A DNA stretch of 5,447 nt, from contig WFQZ01000068.1 in the NCBI GenBank assembly GCA_015486785.1, forward strand, positions 1-5,447, written 5' to 3'. The notes below the pieces were generated by a model, which ran no database searches, was not told where the DNA came from, and saw only the letters and a list, made by a program, of their open reading frames with translations. Positions within the stretch are counted from its first letter, which is position 1. Each line of letters starts with the position of its first letter. Both the position numbers and the translations under genes were made by a program. The stretch comes from Thermoflexales bacterium. Its GTDB lineage: Bacteria; Chloroflexota; Anaerolineae; B4-G1; SLSP01. Shown piece by piece: positions 1-4,663 of the stretch.

Positions 1-193
1 CACCCGGCAGCATTTGGATGTCTTGGTGTCTACCGGCGCGGTGCGTTCGCGCAGTGAAGCGGCCTCGTACTTGATGCAGGAAGGGATCAAGGCGCAAGCG
101 GCTTTCTTCGAGCGGGTGATGCGCACCAACGAGCAGATCGCGCAATTGCGGCAGCAACTGCGCTCCTTGAGCCACGTGCGCGTGGGACGGTGA
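1..193 (+). CDS. 3' end of a gene with a ribbon-helix-helix-like segment (partial)
   Basis: An open frame runs from the left edge (first full codon at base 2) to TGA at 191-193 and encodes 63 residues. The segment LVSTGAVRSRSEAASYLMQEG resembles the helical half of ribbon-helix-helix DNA-binding domains, where a 'G..rSRSEA..yL..EGI' pattern recurs. After it comes a Gln-rich stretch (QIAQLRQQLRSL) likely to form a helix or coiled coil. The gene begins outside the window, so total length and function cannot be judged. The next gene starts only 6 bases after this stop, so the two are probably co-transcribed. GC-rich codon use matches the right flank of the window, consistent with core chromosome. 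The resemblance is to a short motif only, and a non-DNA-binding helical protein is possible. Confidence 0.7.
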   Translation, partial: TRQHLDVLVSTGAVRSRSEAASYLMQEGIKAQAAFFERVMRTNEQIAQLRQQLRSLSHVRVGR

Positions 194-199
194 GGTGCG

Positions 200-601
200 A
201 TGATGGCTGACCAGAAGCAACAACCAGGCTCCTCTGCTGAGGCGTGGCAGGAAGTAGGGCAGCAATTCAAGCTGCTGGGCGAAAGTCTTTCGGCGGCGAT
301 TCACGCCGCGTGGGAAAGCGAAGCTACGCAGCAGAGCTTACGTGAGCTGCAAACCGGGCTTCGCTCGGCGGTGGACGCGGTGAACGAAATGGCGGCCAAG
401 GCCACCAAGCCGGCGTCACCGCCCCCGCCGTTGACGCACGAAGTGGAGCGTTTCTTGCAGGTGACGCGGAAAGCCGTGGCTCAAGCGGGCGAGGAAGAGC
501 GTCCGCAGTTGATCACCGTGCTGGAGGGCGTGGCGACGGAGTTGCAAGACCTGGTCGCGGTCTTGAAAACTCCCCCGCCACCGGAAGAACCGGCGGCGTA
601 G
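200..601 (+). CDS. Hypothetical protein, Ala/Gln/Pro-rich, 133 aa
   Basis: I do not recognise a named family. The product is small, soluble and largely helical, with no signal peptide or membrane segment. Residues 15-60 (from AWQEVGQQFKLLGESL) look amphipathic, a short Pro-rich hinge (KPASPPPPL) sits near residues 70-78, a second helical region covers about 80-122, and the tail is PPPPEEPAA. Two ATG codons lie in tandem at 200 and 203. The likely Shine-Dalgarno GAGGTG (192-197) is better spaced for 203, so the true protein may start at the second Met (132 aa). It follows the preceding gene by 6 bases and ends just before a strong hairpin, so it is the last gene of that operon. The layout of two helical segments and a Pro hinge suggests a scaffold or coiled-coil partner, but that is only inference. 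Confidence 0.75.
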   Translation: MMADQKQQPGSSAEAWQEVGQQFKLLGESLSAAIHAAWESEATQQSLRELQTGLRSAVDAVNEMAAKATKPASPPPPLTHEVERFLQVTRKAVAQAGEEERPQLITVLEGVATELQDLVAVLKTPPPPEEPAA

Positions 602-606
602 GCGCG

Positions 607-650
607 ACAGGCGGGCGGATCAATTGATCCGCCCGCCTGTTTGTTGTCCG
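607..650 (+). terminator. Rho-independent terminator built on a perfect 34-base palindrome
   Basis: Bases 607-640 form a perfect palindrome. Each arm runs from ACAGGCGGGC to GGATC around a central AATT, so RNA can fold a 15-bp GC-rich stem with a 4-base loop. It begins six bases after the preceding stop codon. On the + strand it is followed by a T-rich run (TTTGTTG), as expected for an intrinsic terminator of the left-hand operon. The minus strand has no T-run, but the hairpin could still block transcripts arriving from the convergent methyltransferase gene, which stops at 696. Confidence 0.85.
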
Positions 651-695
651 TCTTCGCGAGCGGCGAAGCCGTATCCGCTGCACGCAGGGTTGGGT

Positions 696-1616
696 CTATA
701 CGCAGGGAGGAGTCTCTATAATGTGCATAGGACGCCATTGTTTCTTTTCTTCTTCAAGTGGAGGCACTAGCCCTTGAAAAAACGCTACTTCGCCACTACG
801 CCGTCTTGTTTGAGCGGTGTAATGCAATTGATAGCGGAGATAACATGTGTCTTGGTAAAACCCATACACAGGCTTTACATCATCATAGGACACGACCCAA
901 GGGCAAGAGAGGCTTCGCATAGTTTGTGCCAGGCGTTGATGATCATTTGGTCCATAGTGGTTGTAATATAAAGTGTGTCCTTTGGCGTAATAAGGCGGGT
1001 CGGCATAAATAAGGCATTTCTCTGATGCGGGCACATACTGAGAAATGCTTTGCAAAAATTGAATGGCTTCTTGATTATAAACTTTAACACGGCCTTTATA
1101 AGTCGCAATGCGACGAATTCGCCTGATTAGTTCCGCTTTGTTGAAGCGTGCATCCATTTTCCACTTACCTGCTTGTTCCTTGCCCCCTATTATGCCACCT
1201 CTCAGGATGCCAGAGCGATTTGTCCTGTTTAAGAAAAGTGTAGCAAAAGCAACTTCCACTTCTGTATGTTGGTCTGGGTGTTCCATTATCTCACGATGTC
1301 GCTTCCAAGTAGTTACATCTATAGCTACCTCTTCTATGTGTCTGCATAACTCTTCAGTCGCTTCTAGTACCGTCTTCCAGAACGCATAAATGGACACATC
1401 AAGGTCGTTGAGATGGACGTCCTTAACATAACCAGAAACAAGTAAGGACAAAGCAAGGCCTGCTCCGCCTGCAAACGGCTCAACATAATGAGCACCACTC
1501 AGATCATTATGCTCGATAAGATCACGAAAGAAGGGAAAAAGCTTGCGTTTCCCCCCGGGGTATCGCAATGGCGTAACAAAACCTATCGCTTGGTGGCGTT
1601 GTTGTAAGTATTCCAT
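696..1616 (-). CDS. D12-class (Dam-like) adenine-N6 DNA methyltransferase
   Basis: The product transfers a methyl group from S-adenosylmethionine to N6 of adenine in duplex DNA. In the 306-residue product, motif X is RYPGGKR (residues 18-24), motif I, which binds SAM, is EPFAGGAG (46-53), NDLD follows at 70-73, and the catalytic motif IV is DPPY (206-209). This order X, I, IV is typical of the D12/alpha group, and the length is close to the usual 270-310 residues, so the enzyme appears intact. The middle region (FLNRTNRSGILRGG near 128-141) is also characteristic of many D12 enzymes. The target sequence cannot be read from the protein, and GATC is not assured. The ATG at 1616 lies 34 bases inside the upstream gene, with GAGG (1621-1624) as its ribosome binding site, so it is probably translationally coupled. 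No separate restriction endonuclease is visible. AT-richer than its flanks, which suggests acquisition by transfer. Confidence 0.93.
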   Translation of the reverse strand: MEYLQQRHQAIGFVTPLRYPGGKRKLFPFFRDLIEHNDLSGAHYVEPFAGGAGLALSLLVSGYVKDVHLNDLDVSIYAFWKTVLEATEELCRHIEEVAIDVTTWKRHREIMEHPDQHTEVEVAFATLFLNRTNRSGILRGGIIGGKEQAGKWKMDARFNKAELIRRIRRIATYKGRVKVYNQEAIQFLQSISQYVPASEKCLIYADPPYYAKGHTLYYNHYGPNDHQRLAQTMRSLSCPWVVSYDDVKPVYGFYQDTCYLRYQLHYTAQTRRRSGEVAFFQGLVPPLEEEKKQWRPMHIIETPPCV

Positions 1617-3154
1617 AGTGCCTCAAAGAACGAGTGATAGGCATCCCACCAATATTTTACCGTGTCTTCACGCGGCTCTAAGTCTGGATTGTGCAAATAT
1701 GCTTGTAAAGTGTTCACGCTCAGTAGATTGTGTTTATCGCTTTGGTATTTGCGTATTGCCTGAGCAACATTAGGGGGCAGAAATCCTTGTCGTTCCAGAC
1801 AGTCTATAGTACGGGATAACTTGGTGGACAAAGGAATTTTGAAAGGGGCATGGGGGCCATTCCAAGTCTGAAATTCTTGTTCGGATGCAAATCGTTGAAT
1901 AAACACATCCAAGGAGCCTTCTAAAAATGCGCGAATACCCATCATTCCAACGTTGGGATAGCTAGCACCCAGTTTGCAAAGCTCTTGATACAGATGGTTG
2001 AGGGTTGAATACCCAACTTTAATACCTTTCGCCGCCACCTGTCGGCGTTTCTTATAGTCGCGAGTAGCAGGTGGTCTTGACGGTAACGCTGAGGGAATGG
2101 GTGGGGACATAGGTGCCGTAGCGGGTGGTCTTGACGGTAATGCAGACGGTATGGGAGGGGACTCAGGGGCCGTAGCTGATGTCGTTGGCGTAGATGGTAC
2201 CTGGCTTTTGCTTTCCGCAAAAAGCGTAGTTTGCACCACTTTGGATACAGACAACGTTGTATTCTTCCCCGAATCGAAAGATTCGGGAGGAGAAATTCGA
2301 GCGATGATCCGTTCCAAGTACTGGAGACGCTCAGCTTTCTGATTGATATGACGTGAAGTTAAACGTTTCCGCTTGGTTTGTGGGTCTTTTTCCACCGTAT
2401 CCAGTGCGATGCGTTGTAGTACCTTTAACGACAAGCTTCGTAACTGAGGTTCAGAAGGCAAATGAACCAAGTCTTCCAGAATCTCGATGTGCAATTGGGA
2501 AGCCACGTCGGGATCCTTCACCATGCGCTCCACAGTACTTAGCACAACGGGTATATCAGGCTCCAAATAGCCTTCTTGAATCAAAAATTCAACCACCTGT
2601 GTGGCAATAGTGTGTTTGCGATCTGCTGCTTGCAGACGGAAACGGTCTTTGGCTGCCTTATCCCAAGGAGTAATGCCGCGCCCATCGTTTTCACCAGTGT
2701 GTCGCAGATATATCCAATGGCGCGCATCCTCTGGTGTCGGGTACACCACGCACAGTATCTCCTTATACTGGTCCCGAAATTGCTCTACAAAGTCTTTCCG
2801 GAATCCTTCCAAACGTTTTAGTGTCCGTGCTTCTGCCTGAAACACCTCAACGGCAAGGTCTGGAAAATACAGCAGCTTTAAAGAGGCAATGCGCCGGTTC
2901 CCCTCCATAACTTGATATGTATCACCTTCATCCGGATCGGGAACGACAATAGGCAAATCGGCTAGATTGGTTCCATGCTTCACAATATCCTTTATTAAAT
3001 TCAGCATATGGCGCAAAGCAGTTTCAGGCCTGTTTTTTATTTCCTTGAATAAGGCCAATATGGCATCTGCTTCACTGATACGCGAACTCCTATAACGTGG
3101 ATTCTGCGGATTCACTTTTAGTTGTTCTAGAGATAAAGACTTGTATTCTCCCAT
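1583..3154 (-). CDS. ParB/Srx-like N-terminal domain protein with Pro-rich linker and uncharacterised C-terminal domain, 523 aa
   Basis: Starting at the ATG at 3154, residues 5-100 resemble a ParB/Sulfiredoxin-like domain: SLSLEQL..NPQNPR (box with N18-P-R20) and later YQVMEGNRRIASLKLL (80-95), the counterpart of the ParB 'GERRxRA' box. That fold binds or hydrolyses nucleotides in ParB partition proteins and in several nuclease-like relatives. Residues 100-290 are helical and charged. Residues 318-365 form a Pro/Ser/Ala linker that contains an 18-residue tandem duplication. Residues 380-523 form a separate helical domain with IRAFLEGSLDVFI (407-419), AYLHNPDLEP (485-494) and a Trp-rich end (YWWDAYHSFFEALW). 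I recall this layout in uncharacterised ParB-like proteins, but no function is known to me. The start at 3154 is chosen because GGGAGG (3164-3169) sits 9 bases upstream. An open frame extends to an ATG at 3265, but it runs through the promoter and repeat A. The gene overlaps the methyltransferase gene by 34 bases. The two probably act together in DNA modification or defence, which is inference. Confidence 0.85.
   Translation of the reverse strand: MGEYKSLSLEQLKVNPQNPRYRSSRISEADAILALFKEIKNRPETALRHMLNLIKDIVKHGTNLADLPIVVPDPDEGDTYQVMEGNRRIASLKLLYFPDLAVEVFQAEARTLKRLEGFRKDFVEQFRDQYKEILCVVYPTPEDARHWIYLRHTGENDGRGITPWDKAAKDRFRLQAADRKHTIATQVVEFLIQEGYLEPDIPVVLSTVERMVKDPDVASQLHIEILEDLVHLPSEPQLRSLSLKVLQRIALDTVEKDPQTKRKRLTSRHINQKAERLQYLERIIARISPPESFDSGKNTTLSVSKVVQTTLFAESKSQVPSTPTTSATAPESPPIPSALPSRPPATAPMSPPIPSALPSRPPATRDYKKRRQVAAKGIKVGYSTLNHLYQELCKLGASYPNVGMMGIRAFLEGSLDVFIQRFASEQEFQTWNGPHAPFKIPLSTKLSRTIDCLERQGFLPPNVAQAIRKYQSDKHNLLSVNTLQAYLHNPDLEPREDTVKYWWDAYHSFFEALWNTYNNATKR
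2067..2174 (-). repeat. Tandem duplication of a 54-bp unit encoding the Pro-rich linker
   Basis: Two adjacent 54-base units (2067-2120 and 2121-2174) agree at about 45 of 54 positions by hand alignment and keep the reading frame. They encode two copies of an 18-residue block containing SPPIPSALPSRPPAT. The unit is a multiple of three, so copy-number change would alter linker length without breaking the gene. A short degenerate start of a further unit may follow at 2175. Confidence 0.9.
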
Positions 3155-3163
3155 ATCAAGAAA

Positions 3164-3169
3164 CCTCCC
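3164..3169 (-). promoter_or_regulatory. Ribosome binding site deciding the ParB-like start
   Basis: Read on the minus strand, this is GGGAGG followed by 9 bases and then ATG at 3154. It is the only strong Shine-Dalgarno near any candidate start and rules in favour of the 523-residue product over the 560-residue reading. Confidence 0.8.
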
Positions 3170-3190
3170 GAATTTTATAGACCTAACATT

Positions 3191-3217
3191 ATTATACGGA
3201 AACTTTCCGTATGTCCC
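3191..3217 (-). promoter_or_regulatory. Promoter with palindromic spacer upstream of the ParB-like/methyltransferase operon
   Basis: On the minus strand a perfect -10 box TATAAT (3191-3196) lies about 37 bases upstream of the start codon. A weak -35 candidate GGGACA (3212-3217, four of six consensus bases) is 15 bases away, shorter than ideal. The spacer is a perfect 19-base palindrome, ATACGGAAACTTTCCGTAT (3194-3212), which overlaps the -10 box. This arrangement would let a dimeric repressor block the promoter, or the operon product regulate itself. The palindrome is plain in the sequence. Its use as an operator is inference. Confidence 0.6.
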
Positions 3218-3430
3218 CTCATTTTGGTGTGTTACGCGGAAACCCTGTGCAAGCAACACCGCCATGGACTCTCGCGGTACAGCCGCTCCTCATTTTGCGG
3301 CCAAATATAACCCGCTCCATTCAAAAGTCAAAGAAGCTGTTGTGAACTCACTGTCTCCCTGCCGGAGACCATCATCTCTTCCCGCCAGGTTGAGCGCGTT
3401 TTGTTGTCCGCGCTGTGCCCTGGTTGACAA
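3204..3430. repeat. Intergenic repeat, copy A
   Basis: This stretch is a diverged direct copy of bases 3813-4012. The best-matched part is 3232-3309 against 3853-3930, about 80% identical by eye, including AAGCAACACCGC, ATGGACTCTCGCGG, ACAGCCGC and CCAAATATA. Shared sequence continues to a common right end, CCTGGTTGACAA. Copy A carries about 39 extra bases near 3371-3409. The left part in both copies has TTTCCG and CGGAAA as inverted arms. No protein is encoded in common, since frames are not conserved between the copies. Its right edge coincides with the point where the DUF3368 gene loses homology. It may be a MITE-like element, or a duplicated regulatory region. No clear terminal inverted repeats or target duplications were found. 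Confidence 0.75.
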
Positions 3431-3511
3431 AGTGAGGTGTGGCAGAAGTTCAATTTTGCCGATCCGATACAAATACAACAGTGGCGAGGTGTTGCTAATG
3501 GCTTCAAGCAT
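3290..3511 (-). pseudogene. Truncated DUF3368 (PIN-type) toxin gene
   Basis: The first 26 codons (3434-3511) read MLEAISNTSPLLYLYRIGKIELLPHL, which matches the N-terminus of DUF3368 proteins: the 'SNTSPLI.L..IG..dLL..L' segment carrying the first PIN-domain acidic or polar residues. These are nucleases of VapC type, normally about 150-160 residues, usually encoded right after a UPF0175 antitoxin gene. Here the start overlaps the UPF0175 stop by 8 bases (3504-3511), as in intact pairs. After residue 26 the frame enters repeat A and reads unrelated sequence to a stop at 3290, giving 73 residues that lack most of the PIN active site. The gene should be inactive. The cause appears to be insertion of, or recombination with, repeat A. 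No 3' remainder of the gene is seen nearby, so a deletion accompanied the event. Confidence 0.8.
3304..3331 (-). promoter_or_regulatory. Conserved minus-strand promoter inside repeat A
   Basis: On the minus strand TTGACT (3326-3331, five of six) and TATATT (3304-3309, five of six) are 16 bases apart. The same arrangement is present in repeat B, including the following TTTGG. It points at the ParB-like/methyltransferase operon and would give a leader of about 140 bases, so that operon may have two promoters in series. Confidence 0.6.
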
Positions 3512-3755
3512 GCTCTGATTCTAATTCCTCTAGCTCAGACGCGAAGGGAAAGACGTTGTAATGCTCCAATGCCAACAGAAACTCAACCCGGCTCATACCT
3601 GCTAGTTCTGCCGCACGCCCGCTTGTCAACCGCCCCAGTTCGTACATCTTGATTGCTGCCAGCACGCGCAATTCGCGCCCAAAGGCGTCAGTGTCCATCT
3701 TCTCAGCTAGAAGCACCTTTTCCGGCACATCAATTGTTACTTGTTGTACTGTCAT
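3504..3755 (-). CDS. UPF0175-family antitoxin-like protein
   Basis: The 83-residue product has the usual UPF0175 layout: a short beta-like start (QQVTIDVPEKVL), a helical stretch (AFGRELRVLAAIKMYELGRLT), and a helix-turn-helix-like SGRAAELAGMSRVEFLLAL with the typical ending in which a Tyr-Asn-Val-Phe-Pro-Phe segment precedes an acidic tail (ELEELESEHA). Family members are small DNA-binding proteins paired with PIN-type DUF3368 toxins and probably repress their own operon. This one is full length, but its partner is truncated, so it is an orphan antitoxin. Its Shine-Dalgarno (GGTGGTG just upstream) is weak. A promoter on the minus strand within repeat B (3925-3953) could drive it through a leader of about 160 bases. 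It could still neutralise or titrate related systems elsewhere in the genome. Confidence 0.85.
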   Translation of the reverse strand: MTVQQVTIDVPEKVLLAEKMDTDAFGRELRVLAAIKMYELGRLTSGRAAELAGMSRVEFLLALEHYNVFPFASELEELESEHA

Positions 3756-3812
3756 CTTGCACCACCATCATTTCGGGATTCAGGGGAACGCTACACCTGC
3801 ATTGGGCCGGAT

Positions 3813-4012
3813 TTTCCGTGTTGAGAGGGAAGATAAGATTGCCCAACGTTCATTACACGGAAACCCGGTTAAGCAACACCGCAGATGGACTCTCGCGGCA
3901 CAGCCGCACATCATCCTATCACCAAATATAAAGCATCTCCGCTCAATGGTCAAATTGCTGGAGACTGTCATCTCCCCCGCTGCCGGAACCGTCCGCGCGG
4001 GCCTGGTTGACA
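3813..4012. repeat. Intergenic repeat, copy B
   Basis: This is the second copy of the repeat at 3204-3430, in the same orientation. It fills most of the 306-base gap between the divergent UPF0175 and YefM-like genes, and no gene is visible in that gap. At its left end TTTCCGTGT (3813-3821) and ACACGGAAA (3855-3863) are exact inverted arms. GCGGC-ACA-GCCGC (3895-3907) is a small hairpin, kept with one changed stem base in copy A (3274-3286). The right end is CCTGGTTGACAA, after which similarity to copy A stops abruptly. The first 57 bases of the gap (3756-3812) show nothing recognisable beyond the weak ribosome binding site. Confidence 0.75.
3925..3953 (-). promoter_or_regulatory. Conserved minus-strand promoter inside repeat B
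   Basis: On the minus strand TTGACC (3948-3953, five of six) and TATATT (3925-3930, five of six) are separated by an ideal 17 bases. The matching pair in repeat A supports real function. It reads toward the UPF0175 gene and is placed divergently from the promoter of the toxin-antitoxin operon on the + strand. Confidence 0.65.
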
Positions 4013-4035
4013 AGATACGTAAGTTCCTGTACAAT
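4007..4035 (+). promoter_or_regulatory. Sigma70-like promoter of the yefM-yoeB operon
   Basis: A perfect -35 box TTGACA (4007-4012) and -10 box TACAAT (4030-4035, five of six) are spaced by exactly 17 bases. The predicted start of transcription is near 4042, about 20 bases ahead of the ATG. The -35 box is the last part of repeat B, while the -10 box lies in unique sequence just outside it. Confidence 0.85.
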
Positions 4036-4047
4036 ACTTCTGTACAA
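4028..4047 (+). promoter_or_regulatory. Duplicated TGTACAA motif, probable toxin-antitoxin operator
   Basis: TGTACAA occurs at 4028-4034 and 4041-4047, 13 bases apart from start to start. The core TGTACA is itself a palindrome. One copy covers the -10 box and the other covers the predicted transcription start. YefM/Phd-type antitoxins, alone and with toxin, are known to repress their own promoters by binding short palindromes with this kind of spacing. That this is the operator is inferred from position and symmetry. Confidence 0.7.
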
Positions 4048-4061
4048 CTACGGAGGGCGCT

Positions 4062-4346
4062 ATGACGATCCAGATGACATATAGCAAGGCACGGGCGAAT
4101 TTTGCTTCGCTGTGGGATAGGGTAACACGAAGCCGAGAAATTGTGATCATCCGGCGGCGAGGGGCCGAGGATGTGGCGATCATTGCCGCGGAAGAGTTAC
4201 AGGGGTTGCTCGAAACGGCGCACTTGTTGCGATCTCCTCGAAACGCGAAGCGGCTCTTGCGGGCGTTGGCCCGCGCGGAACGTGGAGAAGGAGAGCCTCA
4301 GAGCGTGGCGGCACTGAAGGCCGAGATGGGATTGGGCGAAGAGTAA
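4062..4346 (+). CDS. yefM: YefM/Phd-family antitoxin
   Basis: The 94-residue product neutralises the YoeB toxin encoded next to it and is expected to repress the operon. The N-terminal Phd/YefM fold is clear: MTYSKARANFASLWDRV (residues 5-21), then IVIIRRRGAEDVAIIAAEEL with the usual alternating strands and the RRG turn. Next comes the family-typical ETAHLLRSPRNAKRLLRAL (51-69), in which 'LLRSP.NA.RLL' is strongly characteristic of YefM proteins paired with YoeB. The remaining tail is acidic and probably disordered until it wraps the toxin. The ATG at 4062 has a good ribosome binding site, GGAGGG (4052-4057), and the length is standard. The toxin gene starts 9 bases after its stop. Its promoter borders repeat B. 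Confidence 0.92.
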   Translation: MTIQMTYSKARANFASLWDRVTRSREIVIIRRRGAEDVAIIAAEELQGLLETAHLLRSPRNAKRLLRALARAERGEGEPQSVAALKAEMGLGEE

Positions 4347-4355
4347 TCGCGCGGA

Positions 4356-4616
4356 ATGGCTCGAGAGGCTGTTTTCCAACCGGAGTTTCGTGAAGATTTG
4401 GAGTACTGGACCAGAAAAAATCGGAAAGTAGCTTTACGGGTGCTTAAGATTGTAGAAGCTGTGATGCGTGACCCGTTTCAGGGGATCGGTAAACCGGAGC
4501 CGCTGAAATATCTGACAGAAGGCGTGTGGTCGAGGCGATTAACTCAGGAACACCGGATTGTGTATCGGGTCGGTGCCGAGCGGGTGGATTTCCTGCAATG
4601 TCGTTTTCATTATTGA
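4356..4616 (+). CDS. yoeB: YoeB-family mRNA interferase toxin
   Basis: The 86-residue product is a ribosome-dependent endoribonuclease that cleaves mRNA in the A site and halts translation when its antitoxin is degraded. All family landmarks are present: FREDLEYW (11-18), PFQGIGKPEPLK (40-51), VWSRRLTQEHRIVYRV (57-72) and the C-terminal CRFHY (82-86). By alignment with E. coli YoeB (84 residues; catalytic Glu46, Arg65, His83, Tyr84), the equivalents are Glu48, Arg67, His85 and Tyr86, so the toxin should be active. It lies 9 bases downstream of the antitoxin gene, with only a weak GCGGA-type ribosome binding site. Such a site suits the lower toxin output expected for the pair. A strong hairpin starts at the first base after its stop codon. 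Confidence 0.94.
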   Translation: MAREAVFQPEFREDLEYWTRKNRKVALRVLKIVEAVMRDPFQGIGKPEPLKYLTEGVWSRRLTQEHRIVYRVGAERVDFLQCRFHY

Positions 4617-4657
4617 GCGAGCTGGGATAAGTTGCTTATCCCAGCTCGCATCGTTTG
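4617..4657. terminator. Bidirectional hairpin terminator between yoeB and the threonine aldolase gene
   Basis: Bases 4617-4631 and 4635-4649 are perfectly complementary arms (GCGAGCTGGGATAAG and its inverse) around a TTG loop, giving a 15-bp stem. It directly abuts the yoeB stop codon and lies 15 bases from the stop of the convergent gene. The following run (ATCGTTTG on +, CTCAATAATG on -) is only modestly T-rich, so efficiency is uncertain, but the placement fits a shared terminator. Confidence 0.8.
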
Positions 4658-4663
4658 AGGGCG

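Noticed and set aside
1727..1750. An R-x6-H pattern (Arg468 to His475) in the ParB-like protein, considered as a HEPN ribonuclease motif
   Set aside because: The pattern is short and common by chance, and the surrounding sequence does not clearly match a HEPN domain. It is worth testing only by structure prediction.
2097..2342. A Gly/Asp/Val-rich open frame on the + strand
   Set aside because: It is the antisense reading of the Pro/Ala linker repeats in the ParB-like gene, with no ribosome binding site.
2995..3154. Classical chromosome partition ParB with parS sites
   Set aside because: The length, the C-terminal domain, the lack of a ParA neighbour and the absence of a visible parS-like site all argue against partition. 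Only the N-terminal domain is ParB-like.
3155..3265. A longer start for the ParB-like gene at base 3265, adding 37 residues
   Set aside because: The extension runs through the palindromic promoter and repeat A, the equivalent sequence in repeat B is not open in that frame, and the strong ribosome binding site is placed for the ATG at 3154.
640..3410. An identical 11-base string TTTGTTGTCCG at 640-650 and 3400-3410, considered as attachment-site repeats
   Set aside because: A few 11-base matches are expected by chance in a window this size, and similarity stops at once on both sides.
3141..3518. A 125-residue open frame on the + strand across repeat A and the broken toxin gene
   Set aside because: It has no recognisable domain, and it is antisense to the ParB-like start and to the DUF3368 fragment.
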